Of a stretch of DNA of 64,000 nt, positions 54,714-64,000 are shown one piece after another (position 1 is the stretch's first letter; each line of letters opens with the position of its first letter). Origin of the DNA: Antedon mediterranea (Eukaryota > Echinodermata > Crinoidea > Comatulida > Antedonidae). The notes under the pieces are model-generated. The model had not been told where the DNA came from and searched no databases. It saw only the letters and a list, made by a program, of their open reading frames with translations. The DNA lies in assembly GCF_964355755.1 (NCBI RefSeq), contig NC_092672.1:15250501-15314500 (forward strand), given 5' to 3'. The translations under genes and the position numbers were made by a program.

Positions 54714-55099
54714 GGCGGATTTCTAAGTCCTAATTCTAAACCATTTTTTTTTTATAATTTCAAAAGCAGATTTAAAAAATCAATAACTGAATAAACTAAA
54801 TTTTAAACGAAATCATCCTTTATTAAAATCCTTAATTCAATTAAATTAATTCATAATGCATGCAAGTATAATTATATACAACTTAGGATTATGAACTACG
54901 GTATAACACGGTATTACGATTTAATGTATAACTGCAAGGTTTTTGTGGGGTTGACCTCAGCCCGTGCAACACGCTAAAAATTAAAGACGTGTTCAAATTT
55001 AGGGTGTTGTATAAACACAGCCCAATTGGTAGTTTTGTAAGTTACTAGGTAGATCTACTTAGTTTTTTAACGAGGTAGAACAACCTAGTGTGACATCGT

Positions 55100-55325
55100 C
55101 ATTTTTTTCAAAGGGTTTTTCCTTCTTTCCCATCAGTAGAATCAGCTTCTTTCAGCCTATAATCAATAACATTATTCCTTCTACCCAACTTTTCCGACAT
55201 ATCCTCAAACTTTCGCTTAACCATTTCTTCAAAATTCTTATCAATATCAGTGTTTTTATCATCAACAAGGTTGTAGATTGCGTCAGTATATTTTTAAACG
55301 TCAATTTTAATGTTATTTATTTCTG
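55100..55325 (-). pseudogene. Probable ORF1 fragment of the same LINE
   Basis: Minus-strand reading gives DDKNTDIDKNFEEMVKRKFE (about 55265-55205), then DMSEKLGRRNNVIDYRLKEA and DSTDGKEG. A coiled-coil-like Lys/Glu stretch followed by RRNNVI-Y resembles LINE ORF1 (RNA-binding) proteins. The order ORF1 then EN is right. Only about 75 residues remain. Confidence 0.55.
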
Positions 55326-55340
55326 AATTTATTTCTTTCT

Positions 55341-55679
55341 TATTATATACATTAATACATTTTAAACTTGTTTAAAAATTAATTTTGAAACAAGGAAACT
55401 ATGAGAATGAAAACTTGCCGTCATAAGATATTATAATTATATTATATGTTACATTATTATATAGGCTATAATTTCGTCTTTAAAATTTTCAAGTAAAGAA
55501 CAAATAACTTGTCACAAAATGAGTCCAAATTTTTGATTTTGGACTCATTTGAACAAACCCAATTTGTGTTTTGTATGTAACATTAGGGAGGGGCGGGGAA
55601 GAGGATGTGTACAAATAGGCTAGTCAATCTAGCATTTTGAGTGAAACAAATTGCAAACAGAGATTTTTTTTTTTAAATG
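55341..55679. other. No gene seen
   Basis: AT-rich spacer. A short inverted pair, GAGTCCAAATTTTTGATTT/GGACTC, lies near 55519-55546. Confidence 0.35.
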
Positions 55680-56540
55680 GTTTCATATGATAAGGTGATT
55701 ATATCCGAAGGTATGCAAATTAGCTTAAATATGAAAATTAGGGTGAAATTACAGGGTTACCATATCTTAAAAACTACTAATCGTAGAGAGTTCATTTTTG
55801 CACAGTCTGGTTCAGAATATATATATTTATATTTGCTCTAATGAGACATTTTATAAAAAAATGTCCGGAAGTACCAAATTTTGACCCTTGACCCCATTTT
55901 TAAATATTTGCATAAATATGTGATTAAAATGTCTGTAGAGACTTTATTTTGGACTCAATGACTTGGATATTGTTTTTCAATACCCACCATAGAACTGTAT
56001 TATAATTCATAAAATCACACCTTTGTCACGCACCTCGAAAGTATACAAATTAGTAGTACAAGTAACATTAAATATGCAAATTAGAAAGTGAAATTACAGC
56101 GTTGCCATATCTCGAAAACCGCTAATGCTAGAGCGTTGATTTTTTCACTAAAATATTTAAAATATGTATATTTATATTTGCTGTAATGAGACATGTTACA
56201 AAAAAATGTCCGGAAGTACCAAAATTTGACCTTTGACCCCATTTATCAATATCTCAATATAAATGTGACTAAAATGTCTGTAGAGACTTTATTTCATCCT
56301 CAAATGACTTGGATACAGGTTTTCAATAATAAGCATAGGATTGTTTTGTAATTCTAAAAAATCACACCTTCATAACGCACCTCGAAAATATGCAGATTAG
56401 TAGTACAAGTTAGATAATATGCAAATTAGGCAGTGGAATTACAGCGTTGCCATATCTCGAAAACTGATAATGCTAGAATGTTGATTTATTCACTGAACTA
56501 CTCAACACATCTATTTGTATTTGTTTTAATTATTTGTAAG
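55680..56540 (+). repeat. Tandem array of ~340-bp units related to R2
   Basis: Two units and a partial third start near 55715, 56070 and 56400 with ATATGCAAATTAG, followed by ACAGCGTTGCCATATCTCGA, TATTTATATTTG, AATGAGACAT and TGTCCGGAAGTACCAAA, then TTTGACCCC and TAAAATGTCTGTAGAGACTT. The sequence of words (ATATTTATATT, a Met-poor A-run, CCGGAA, TTGACCCTTGACC) parallels repeat R2 at 16.2 and 19.5 kb, so both probably descend from one family. Confidence 0.75.
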
Positions 56541-56984
56541 TACCACTTTTGACATCTTATTACCAGGTTTTTTCTAATATGAACATGAATAATAACATAT
56601 TTTTCTTACCATCGTTGTAGTCATATGGTTAAGCTCCAATTTATTACACTTTCCTATTTAAAAAACAGGCTAAAATTGTTTATATTGAAATGTGTGTATA
56701 TTAGCTAATCCTCAAGCTCATCAGTGCATTCAGAATTACTACAAATTATTCCTCTACAGTTACTGCATGCCGTCTGCAGGAACACGACCAACTTTCACAT
56801 CCACGTGTACAGTTGCATCTGCAAAAAAACTTCTGATTTTGTCAATCTCTCGTACTAAATATTTTTTTAACTACATGATTACAACTATGACTTTCAATTT
56901 ACCTTGTGACAGCTAAAAGTTCCTGTGGTGCAGGGGACTTGGGCCATTTGATCTGATGCAATAATGCCCCTCCATCCAGTACAT
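56541..56984. other. No gene seen
   Basis: Spacer with one unremarkable short ORF (56692-56916) that shows no motif. Confidence 0.35.
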
Positions 56985-57300
56985 AACTCACTGATTCATT
57001 CATTCATTTCATTATTTATTTGGTCTATTTAAGTATATACAAAACAAAAAAACTGAAATTGGGGAGACCAGGGTCAACCTAAGTGAACTTAATCACTGTA
57101 GCTGAGCCGGTTGACCCAACCCCAAAGTCAGTTTACACATAAAAGACATAAAGACAAAATACAGTTACAGCGAATCAAAATGAATATGAACTTTTCTAAT
57201 GAATTGTTGCAACAATTAAGATAATACCATAATTGTTGCACAGATTTAAGTAAAACAAACAAATTGACAAGCCATTATCACAATTACTATAAATAAAATG
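56985..57300 (-). repeat. Probable LINE 3' end fragment
   Basis: On the minus strand the segment ends AATAATGAAATGAATGAATG, a short tandem tail of the type seen at LINE 3' ends, preceded by a 3'-UTR-like GGTTGACCCTGGTCTCCCCA. No coding remains. Confidence 0.45.
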
Positions 57301-57399
57301 TAATTGCATTTTTCAAATGTTTCTTGTTCTTGATTTCTCTCAAGTTCTTCTATTATGTTTTTGTCTTCCTCTTCAGATTCATCTAAACTTTCATCAAGT

Positions 57400-59735
57400 G
57401 TATATGCTCCATAAAGTCTTTCCTAAGAGGTATTTGCTTGCTTGTAGCATCAGTGTTGATGTTTTAAATAAAGCTGGTGGAAATACACTCATTTCAGTTG
57501 TTAATGCATCCTTAAGACCGTCATAATTCCTCAAAGATATAACCATCGTCATCTGCAATCTTGATTTTAGGCCTATTAGACATGTTGACTACTGTATTAT
57601 TTTTCTTGAAATTCTGCTATGTTCTTCCCATCCATTGATTCAAGAATGGATACTCTAATGCTTTTTGTGTCAAGGACATTGTCATTAGCTACTTGACCGT
57701 TACTTATGTTGCGTCATACTGTATTAAAAGGGTTGTTATCATGAAGAAATGACTTTAATTTATCTGTGTATGTGTGATCTCTAGTTATTCTTCCAGTTGT
57801 TAGGTCTTCTGTTGTTCCGATGTTTGGTGATTTTTACCAGATAAGCTTTCCATTTGAATTGACCAGTAAGCTCTAGTTGGCATGCTAAGAAGCCATACTG
57901 TTCGCTGGCTCCAGGAGACAAGCCCTCTGTCTCTTATCATTCCACCACTGCTCTTAAACTTCTCATCAAGGTTTGCTCAATAATAAGGTCCGAAGATAGA
58001 CCAGGCCAAATTTTTTGGCTACGTCGGATAACATGATATCCTTTCAAGAAAGCATTGGGGTGTTCATCTGAAAGACAAGCCATATTTTGGAGATATATTC
58101 GAGCTATTCTAGCATATAAATTATGACCTGAAGCGGCAAATACTGGCAACATATCTCTACATGCTTTCATTCTAATAATAACCAGTTACCCGTTCGCTCC
58201 GCTGTGATATGTATAATAACCACAACTTGGCTGTTTTAGACTTGGTTACATGCTCTATGTGATTTTCCAGACACTCCTCTGCATACTGTAATTTACTGAT
58301 TTCTCGTAATCGGTTAGTTTTGTTGATGCAAGTCTTAGATAGATATCTTCAATTTCTTGTACCTTGATTTTTTCCTCTATCTCGTTTAATATAATTGCAT
58401 AGATGGCACGCACAATCAGAAAATGTGCTTGTAAAGCATGTGAATATGACTTGCCACTGATCATTGCATCAATTGAATTTCGGGCATACACTTCAGCTAT
58501 CACATCTCGGATCCCGCTACCCTCCATTAACATCCCAATGCTTCCTAGGTAAGACATTAAGATATGAAAACCGCCTAATTGAAGTACGAGCTCACCAAGA
58601 CTTTCTTTTGCTGGTATTGTTTCAACCATCAATCGCGCCTTATGGTATAAAGGGAGGTAAAATGTTACAACAGGTGTCACTTGATATCTTTTGGCATGCT
58701 CACATATAAATATAATGTTGAGATTATGCAACTTGGATCATTAGGTTCTAAATCGATAATCGGCAAAAAGAGTATATTTGCTTTATCAGTGTAGTTTTGC
58801 TCATAGTGCAAACCCTGCATCATTCCACTCCATGATGGGCATCTTTCTCTGAATAATAGGGAACACTTCCAAAAACATCTGAAAGGATGCATCTAACGTT
58901 ACACTATCCCAATCCGTTGCCCAGAGAAAGTCATACTTGTTGTAATATATAAGTTTAGATGCCCACTTAACATCATCATAGTTGATAATGTTTGTTTTAG
59001 CAATCTGCTTGATTTCATCCTCTGTAACCTTTCGTCTTATCACATTTTGTACTGGCTGGAAATTTATATGCCCCCCGGCAGCAATAAGACCCATTGCATG
59101 GAGCGTATCAAGTCCATCAAGGGTACACACATTGTGGTCAATGTTATCGGCTACATAGTTAAGAACTGTTGATTCAGAATGATCAACCTGCAAATGTGTG
59201 TCGCTGTTAACCGCTGAAGCCTCTTCATAGTCGATGACATCCTGGTATGCAGCTGACATTCCAAATTGATATAATGTATCAATCAAATACCTGCTCATAC
59301 ACCAAGACCAAACAACATGGGAGAGGTAAGCATTCTTGGTTTAGCTGCTTGGATTGTGGCTTGTGCAATGAAACATTTTTTTTGTCTACACTTGGACTGT
59401 ATTAATCTACTATAAAATATTTGCCAGCTTTCAGGAAGAAAATCCCAACACACATCTATATCTTGAATATCTTCAGGTGAAGGATATATAGCATTTTGTC
59501 ACATGATTTTAATATTGCATCCTCAAGTAAAAGTTTTGCTGCAGTATCGATAATTTGATTCTTCAGTGATTGTTTATCTGTGTCCTCTTTATGAAACTTT
59601 CGTATAATTGTGTCGGTTTGTGATTTTAACGAAACCAGTACCTCCTTGTTTCCACCTGTAAAAATCAAGTTATCATTAAATCTTTCTTTCAACTGTTGTT
59701 TCATGTATGGGTTAGAATATGAACCTTGTTGAACC
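57400..59735 (-). pseudogene. Multi-copy nuclease-like gene family, broken copy 2
   Basis: Read from 59735 down the same protein as at 23525-25917 is seen, here with its N-terminal part: SNPYMKQQLKERFNDNLIF (59725-59670), RYLIDTLYQFGMSAAYQDV (59290-59235), VADNIDHNVCTLDGLDTLHA (59155-59095), WSGMMQGLHYEQNYTDKANI (58835-58775), LPIIDLEPNDPS, ICEHAKRYQVTPVVTF (58710-58660), LVLQLGGFHILMSYLGSIGM (58595-58535), DMLPVFAASGHNLYARIARI (58155-58095), GYHVIRRSQKIWPGLSSDLI (58040-57980), then in shifted frames GGMIRDRGLVSWSQRTVWLL, SILESMDGKN (~57640) and VFPPALFKTS (~57480). The nuclease-like C-terminus is missing. Stops and frame changes are frequent, though some gaps could be introns. Confidence 0.75.
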
Positions 59736-59930
59736 CACAAATGGGAAAACGCCCACAAATGTGAAAACAACCACAAATGTGAAAACGCATCAACCACAAA
59801 TGTGAAAACAGCGCCCACAAATGTGAAAACGATCATCGCCCACAAATGTGATAACGCCCACAAATGTGATAACGCCCACAAATGTAAAAAATAGAGTGAC
59901 TTTTTCGCCCACAAATGTAAAAAAAAATCA
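59736..59930. repeat. 18-bp minisatellite, about 10 units
   Basis: CCCACAAATGTGAAAACG and close variants repeat from 59736 to about 59925. It lies directly upstream of the N-terminal block of the nuclease-like pseudogene. An apparent protein of repeated HLWAFS words on the minus strand is only the translation of this repeat. Confidence 0.9.
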
Positions 59931-60106
59931 AATCAAATTCAGTGCTAGACTCAAACAATTTTGATCGAGTTAATACATTATATCATGATTGCATTGAGTT
60001 GTTTCAATAATTGTTTGTTCACGATACGTATGTTAGGGTCGTCGTTACGCGTTGGATTATTATCATTTGCTGCTCGTGTGGGCGATATTTGCATGTTAAC
60101 TCGTTT

Positions 60107-60500
60107 GTTTAATGAACGCAATAGTTCAAGATCAAGGCCATGTTATATCATTGTTGCTTGTAGTGTGGGGTTGTTGGCTTACTATTATTATACGTACAGT
60201 TATAAGTCGATGTTCGATGTTTTCTTGCGCGCGCACACGATACAACAAGGTCAAGGTTAAATTGCTACTTGTATGTAATGTGTGGTTGTTAACTCGTTGG
60301 CTTACTTTTATGTACGTATAGTTCCAAGTCGATGCTCGATTCGATGTTTTTTTGTGCGCATGCACGATACTACAAGGTCATATATCATTACTGCTTGAAG
60401 TGCAGTTTGGGCTTACTATATTAGTATTATGTACGTATTATAGCTCCAAGTCGATGCACGGTGTACACGATACTTACAAGATCAATGCTATACTCGTCCA
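60107..60500. repeat. Three degenerate ~130-bp tandem units
   Basis: Units starting near 60120, 60250 and 60378 share CAAGGTCA, a GTTGTTGGCTTACT-like word, TACGTA and AAGTCGATGCTCGAT. A copy gain by slippage and later decay explains them. No coding. Confidence 0.6.
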
Positions 60501-61113
60501 GTTATTGCAGTAGTTCCTAATGTTCAATTTTTTTACAAAAATATAACCACAAGAGCAAGAACAACTAATAAATTAATTTTAGAGCGATAAACAAATTGTA
60601 ACATAGAATAATACCGTAACACCAGTATCCAACCAAACATAATACACGATACGATATTATCAAACTTGTCACGAACATGTATTCTATAAAACATACTATG
60701 AAATCTATAACAATTATACTAATGGACAAAACTTCCTAATACTATACTACTATTTACATTCGTGGTTTAATTTTTATATCTATTTTTAGCGGATAATTAT
60801 AAAGATATACGGAGAATAATATTACCTATTGAATGCATTAAAATAAATAACTGATTTATAAATCTACTATCAAAGGATGTGGGAACCAAACGTATACTCG
60901 ACAATTCAAAGAAATAGAATTATGTATAATATAATTATAAGTAAATAAGTCAACGTACAAGGTACAACGGTATTATTAATGAGGAACAAACTGGCTTCAT
61001 GAATTACCTAACAAAATATTTAAGGAGGAGTTGCAATGCGATTAAATAATGTTATCTACTAATAGTAGGCCTACACTTGATTGGAGATGCCTATAACACT
61101 AACTGTATGAGCA
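60501..61113. other. No gene seen
   Basis: AT-rich spacer with no supported feature. Confidence 0.35.
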
Positions 61114-61673
61114 TTAGAAGTCATATTTGCTGGTATTAATCACGAACCAACCAGGTAGTGTTGTTTTACATAACACCAACCAACCACTATGCCATTTTTT
61201 AACAGGTAGGAATATCCGAAGTATCATTGACAGTCCACTGGATTTTCCTGCGTTCCTTATTAATTTTCTGACACTGATAACATGTTCATAATCTGTCGCA
61301 TTTGGCAATTTGAGTGCTTTCAATATGTAGGAAGTAATGTGAAGTCTTGGCTCTCCTATCGACATTACAGCCTGGTTGACAGCAGCATTAAACTGCCAGT
61401 TCACACAGCCCAACATACATCTCTCCTGATAGCGTATTCGACTATTTTCAGAATCTACTCAAAAGGCAAATAGTCAAAATAACATACATCGCCAGTTGTA
61501 GGTTTTTCAATAAAAACATTAGGAACTGGATGGTCGTTTTCAGAAAAATGTCCCTCCGCTTCGAAATTATCCAAAACTGACTGGTCGGCGTCAGAAATAT
61601 GTCGCTCATCAAAATTATCTAGAAGCGTCTGGTGGTCGCCATAAGAAATAGGTTGCTCGTCGAAATCCGGCAT
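61114..61673 (-). pseudogene. Unknown gene fragment, possibly F-box-like
   Basis: From ATG 61673 down, an acidic stretch has three related ~17-residue units (FDEQPISYGDHQTLLDN, FDERHISDADQSVLDN, FEAEGHFSENDHPVPN), followed by CYFDYLPFE, a stop at about 61455, and then IVEYAIRRDVCWAV. LPFE-x-ILKIVEYAI resembles the start of an F-box. A second frame (61416-61114) continues with HITSYILKALKLP and others I do not recognise. F-box proteins bring targets to ubiquitin ligases; the assignment here rests on about 20 residues and is weak. Confidence 0.35.
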
Positions 61674-61831
61674 ATTTCTCCTCGAAGAGCGAGATATACA
61701 CGAAAAGTAGAAAATTCATTGAACACCCCTCTGTCTAAATGGTACAGTCCACAAACCTCAAGTGGGAACATCCCTACAATTCACCATCATCATTTCTCAA
61801 GACCTCTTGTCTGAGGAGATGGCGGGAGGGT
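61674..61831. other. Short spacer
   Basis: No feature seen between the acidic ORF and the hairpin. Confidence 0.35.
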
Positions 61832-61919
61832 GTTTATCCAGGTAAGCTAGCACTTATAGACTACCAACACCATTTCTGGTTTGTGTAGTCTATTACGTGC
61901 CTAGCTTACCTGGATAAAC
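61832..61919. ncRNA. 88-nt hairpin, pre-miRNA-like or MITE
   Basis: GTTTATCCAGGTAAGCTA (61832-61849) pairs with TAGCTTACCTGGATAAAC (61902-61919), and the stem continues with small bulges through GCAC and TAGACTAC to a loop of about 15 bases. Size and stem resemble a microRNA precursor, but small MITEs look the same. It sits at the downstream end of the DIRS-like fragment, so an element terminus is also possible. Confidence 0.4.
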
Positions 61920-61924
61920 CGATA

Positions 61925-63600
61925 AATGCCAGTGTAGCACCGGTGGGAGACAAGCTACCAATGAGCTTTGTGTGCCCATCACTGATGTGGTAAGCGGAGC
62001 TGTCCAAGGTAATGTGTTCACCATCATGGACAGATGGTGCACAACAGCGGCACAGGTAACATTTGGTTTCCCAAGTCCGTGCATCGATTTCTTTATTTAT
62101 TTATTTTTTTTAAGCAAGATCTTGAAGCAAGACCTTGAGGCCGTACAGGAATCCACAACTCTTTAGTGGCTCTGACGGTATCCTTTTCAAAAGAGCACCT
62201 CGCTCACCGGGGGCTCTGATTTGATGCAGTTTCCCTCATGCTAGAAAACTTCATTAAGTACTAGCTGCACCCTCCACAATTACCTCTGACTTGGTTCTAA
62301 GGTAAGAGCGAACAACTTGCCTCAGCATTTACCTGGCGCCATTGGCAGACCAAATGCTATTATAAGCAGGCTATAAGGGTGGGTGTGTGAGAGAGTGGCT
62401 AGGACGACGTTAACATCCCATTGAGGAATCAAGACCTTGACTGAAGGTCGTTCTCTGAGCATACCCCGAATCAACTGCGTGATAACGGATGATGACGAGA
62501 TAGTGAAACCGTCTTTAAGTGTTGGTGTCACCCAATGGCGGACATAGCCTGAAATGGTGCGGACCTGAAGACCTGACTCAAATAGGTAATGCAGGAAGGC
62601 GCATACTTGACCGAGAGTAACTGACCCTGGCTCTATTTGTTAGCGCCTGCACCATGTAAATAAATACTTTAATCGGCTATTGTAGACGGTAAGAGTAGAT
62701 TCCCAAAGAGATTTCGCCGCGAGGGCGGCAGGGCCATCCGGAATGCCTGAGTCTCGGAGCTGATCCCTGACAATGGCTATACAGTCAGGCGCAAGGATTG
62801 TAGGTTCTGTAGTGAGAACAGAGCTCGGCCCTGCGTCAGCAGATCCTCTCGAACTGGAAGACGCAGGGGAAAATCGTAGAGCTGGTCGTGAAGCAGTGGA
62901 TACCACGCTTGTCGAGCCCAGCCCGGGACGATCATAAGGACCCGGCAAGGATGGCGCTGAATGTGCGTCAGAACAGTTGTTATTAGTGAGATCGGTGGAA
63001 ATGCATAAGCCCATAGTCCACGCCAAGGTATGGACAAGGCATCCACTGCCCACGCACGAGCATCCCCGAACCGTGAGCTGCATGTTGTCTGACGTCGCAA
63101 ACAGATCTATGTGAGGCCACCCAAAGTGGTCGAATATAAATGTGGCAATGCAGAGTAGAAGCCGCCATTCCTTAGGACATAATGTTTGTCGGAAAACAAG
63201 GCGTCCGCAACTACATTGAGGCTGTGATGTTGTTGCCTATGCACCACAACATCAGTGTCCAAAGGAGCACAACGTCGGAGACCTCGTGCCTCCTTGACGA
63301 TTTATGTATGCTACCACAGTTGTGTTGTCGGAATGAATTAGGATGTGACGATCGGACACGTGGGGCAAGAAAGCCTGTAGAGTCCTTTCGACTGCTCAAA
63401 GTTCTAGAAGGTTGATGTGGGTGCGCTTCCTTTGCCGTTCAAACACTGGAGGTGCGTATTGCCTTAGAGCAACCGCCCCAGCCTATCTCGGAGTCATCCG
63501 TCTCTATAAGGATGTCCGGCATTGATTTTGAATTGGCACTCCCACATTCAGCCTGCCTTCTACCAGCCACCATTTGAGATGAAGGCATTCATCGAAACAC
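61925..63600 (-). mobile_element. DIRS-like tyrosine-recombinase retrotransposon fragment
   Basis: From 63600 down the order is that of DIRS elements: a WWLVEGRLNVGVPI-type phrase, RNase H with ILIETDDSEIGWGG and DRHILIHSDNTTVVAYINRQ (about 63365-63305) then GGTRSPTL, KEWRLLL and PHIDLFATSDN (about 63110-63080), VDALSIPWRGLWAYAFPPIS (about 63030-62970), VREDLLTQGR, then the recombinase part IVRDQLRDSGIPDG and SLWESTLTVYNSRLKYLFTW (about 62710-62655), and RGMLRERPSVKVLIPQWDV. It is broken by frame changes. The RT is missing and no catalytic Arg-His-Arg-Tyr set of the recombinase could be identified. Confidence 0.8.
62322..63083 (-). pseudogene. DIRS-like polyprotein pieces (RNase H tail and recombinase N-half)
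   Basis: Two long open parts, 63083-62640 and 62640-62322, lie in successive frames. DIRS elements use a tyrosine recombinase instead of an integrase to insert circular DNA. The visible section is the arm-binding N-terminal half of the recombinase. Downstream words ELWIPVRPQGL (about 62155-62120) and CCAPSVHDGEHITLDSSAY (about 62045-61990) may be the C-terminal half, decayed. Confidence 0.7.
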
Positions 63601-64000
63601 TATGAGTAATGAGTCTAAGTGCGGTCGGTAATAAGCCAGCAGATAAGGCGTCATGTCCAAATGTTTTCAAACTGACAAAGCGCGTTAATCGCGTTTTCTT
63701 TTGTTTTAGCTTTAGCGTGAAAATTCTAAAATCGTCAGACCGTTTTGAAAATGGACAATATGCATAAGCTTGTATATAGTTCCGCCCACTAACATGCTTG
63801 ACTGATTTTTACGAATCGTTTAACGTCGTTGCGAATCGCTTCTTGTAACGTCGTTTGACACTGCGTTAACGATGAGTCATCACAAACAAGGCCCAAACAA
63901 TTTGTTTCAGGTTGCCTTGTAAGAGAGTTTGTAGCTGAATTGTATTCCGGGGATGCTGATCTCAAGCATCATTCTAAAATGTTTATAAGTTCTTAACCTC
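63601..64000. other. No gene seen
   Basis: The last 400 bases show no supported coding or repeat feature. Confidence 0.35.

Larger units (their letters stand above)
50590..55340 (-). mobile_element. Near full-length LINE (ORF1 + EN + RT) with at least two insertions
   Basis: Reading from 55340 down gives ORF1-like sequence, a complete endonuclease (54713-54054), an EN-RT linker (53996-53631), the RT start (53529-53335), a TTAA MITE (53295-52722), more RT (52700-52365), about 1.2 kb of foreign DNA, and the RT palm and thumb (51195-50590). It is the only LINE in the window with its 5' half. Resemblance is to the Jockey/CR1 type. It is degraded by frameshifts but still readable. Confidence 0.85.

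Noticed and set aside
59456-59914. Open frame with repeated HLWAFS words
   Set aside because: It is the reading of the CCCACAAATGTGAAAACG minisatellite. Only its C-terminal part (SNPYMKQQL onward) belongs to the nuclease-like pseudogene.

Overview
This window is non-coding-rich, AT-rich animal DNA in which almost every recognisable protein is a transposable-element remnant. There are no bacterial operons or ribosome-binding sites. The mix of elements (CR1/L2-like and RTE-like LINEs, Ty3-type LTR elements, a DIRS-like tyrosine-recombinase element, hammerhead-ribozyme repeats, many short inverted-repeat transposons) and the frequent AGGCCTAG-type words suggest a marine invertebrate, perhaps an echinoderm, hemichordate or cephalochordate. 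That taxonomic guess is inference; no host marker gene is present.

Layout. 0.2-2.6 kb: decayed LINE (+). 3.9-4.8 kb: palindrome plus a TIR element carrying a tRNA-like SINE head, with inverted copies at 14-15.6 kb. 4.8-7.3 kb: an L2-like LINE (-) split by a small MITE and by a second LINE (+). 7.3-8.3 kb: decayed Ty3 pol. 8.4-9.7 kb: tandem repeats with two tRNA-like genes and a hammerhead ribozyme. 11.3-11.9 kb: LINE 3' end. 13.5-15.6 kb: MITE cluster with a tandem duplication. 17.1-18.4 kb: RTE-like LINE (-) interrupted by a MITE with an 11-bp target duplication. 20-23 kb: LINE scraps and a foldback element. 23.5-25.9 kb: broken copy of a multi-copy gene family with a nuclease-like C-terminus. 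28.1-31.35 kb: 46-bp satellite with higher-order repeats. 32.2-40.6 kb: a complete Ty3-type retrotransposon with apparently identical LTRs, 4-bp target duplication, intact gag and pol. 42.1-44.1 kb: a nearly perfect 404-bp palindrome and related MITEs. 44.8-47.6 kb: a decayed two-exon Myb/SANT-like gene whose intron holds a LINE. 47.8-50.6 kb: LINE and gag/protease scraps. 50.6-55.3 kb: a near full-length LINE (-) with at least two insertions. 55.7-56.5 kb: tandem repeats. 57.4-59.7 kb: second broken copy of the nuclease-like family (-). 59.7-60.5 kb: minisatellites. 61.1-61.7 kb: possible F-box-like fragment. 61.9-63.6 kb: DIRS-like element (-).

How it fits together. The only set of genes that looks able to work today is the Ty3 element at 32,195-40,644: Gag, protease, RT, RNase H and integrase, with Pol probably made by a -1 frameshift at the gag stop. 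The rest is a nested record of insertions, several of which can be ordered in time because one element splits another. The most promising less familiar items are the hammerhead ribozyme inside dispersed repeats near 9.6 kb, the two decayed copies of the nuclease-like gene family, the 404-bp palindrome, and the hairpin-bearing 46-bp satellite.
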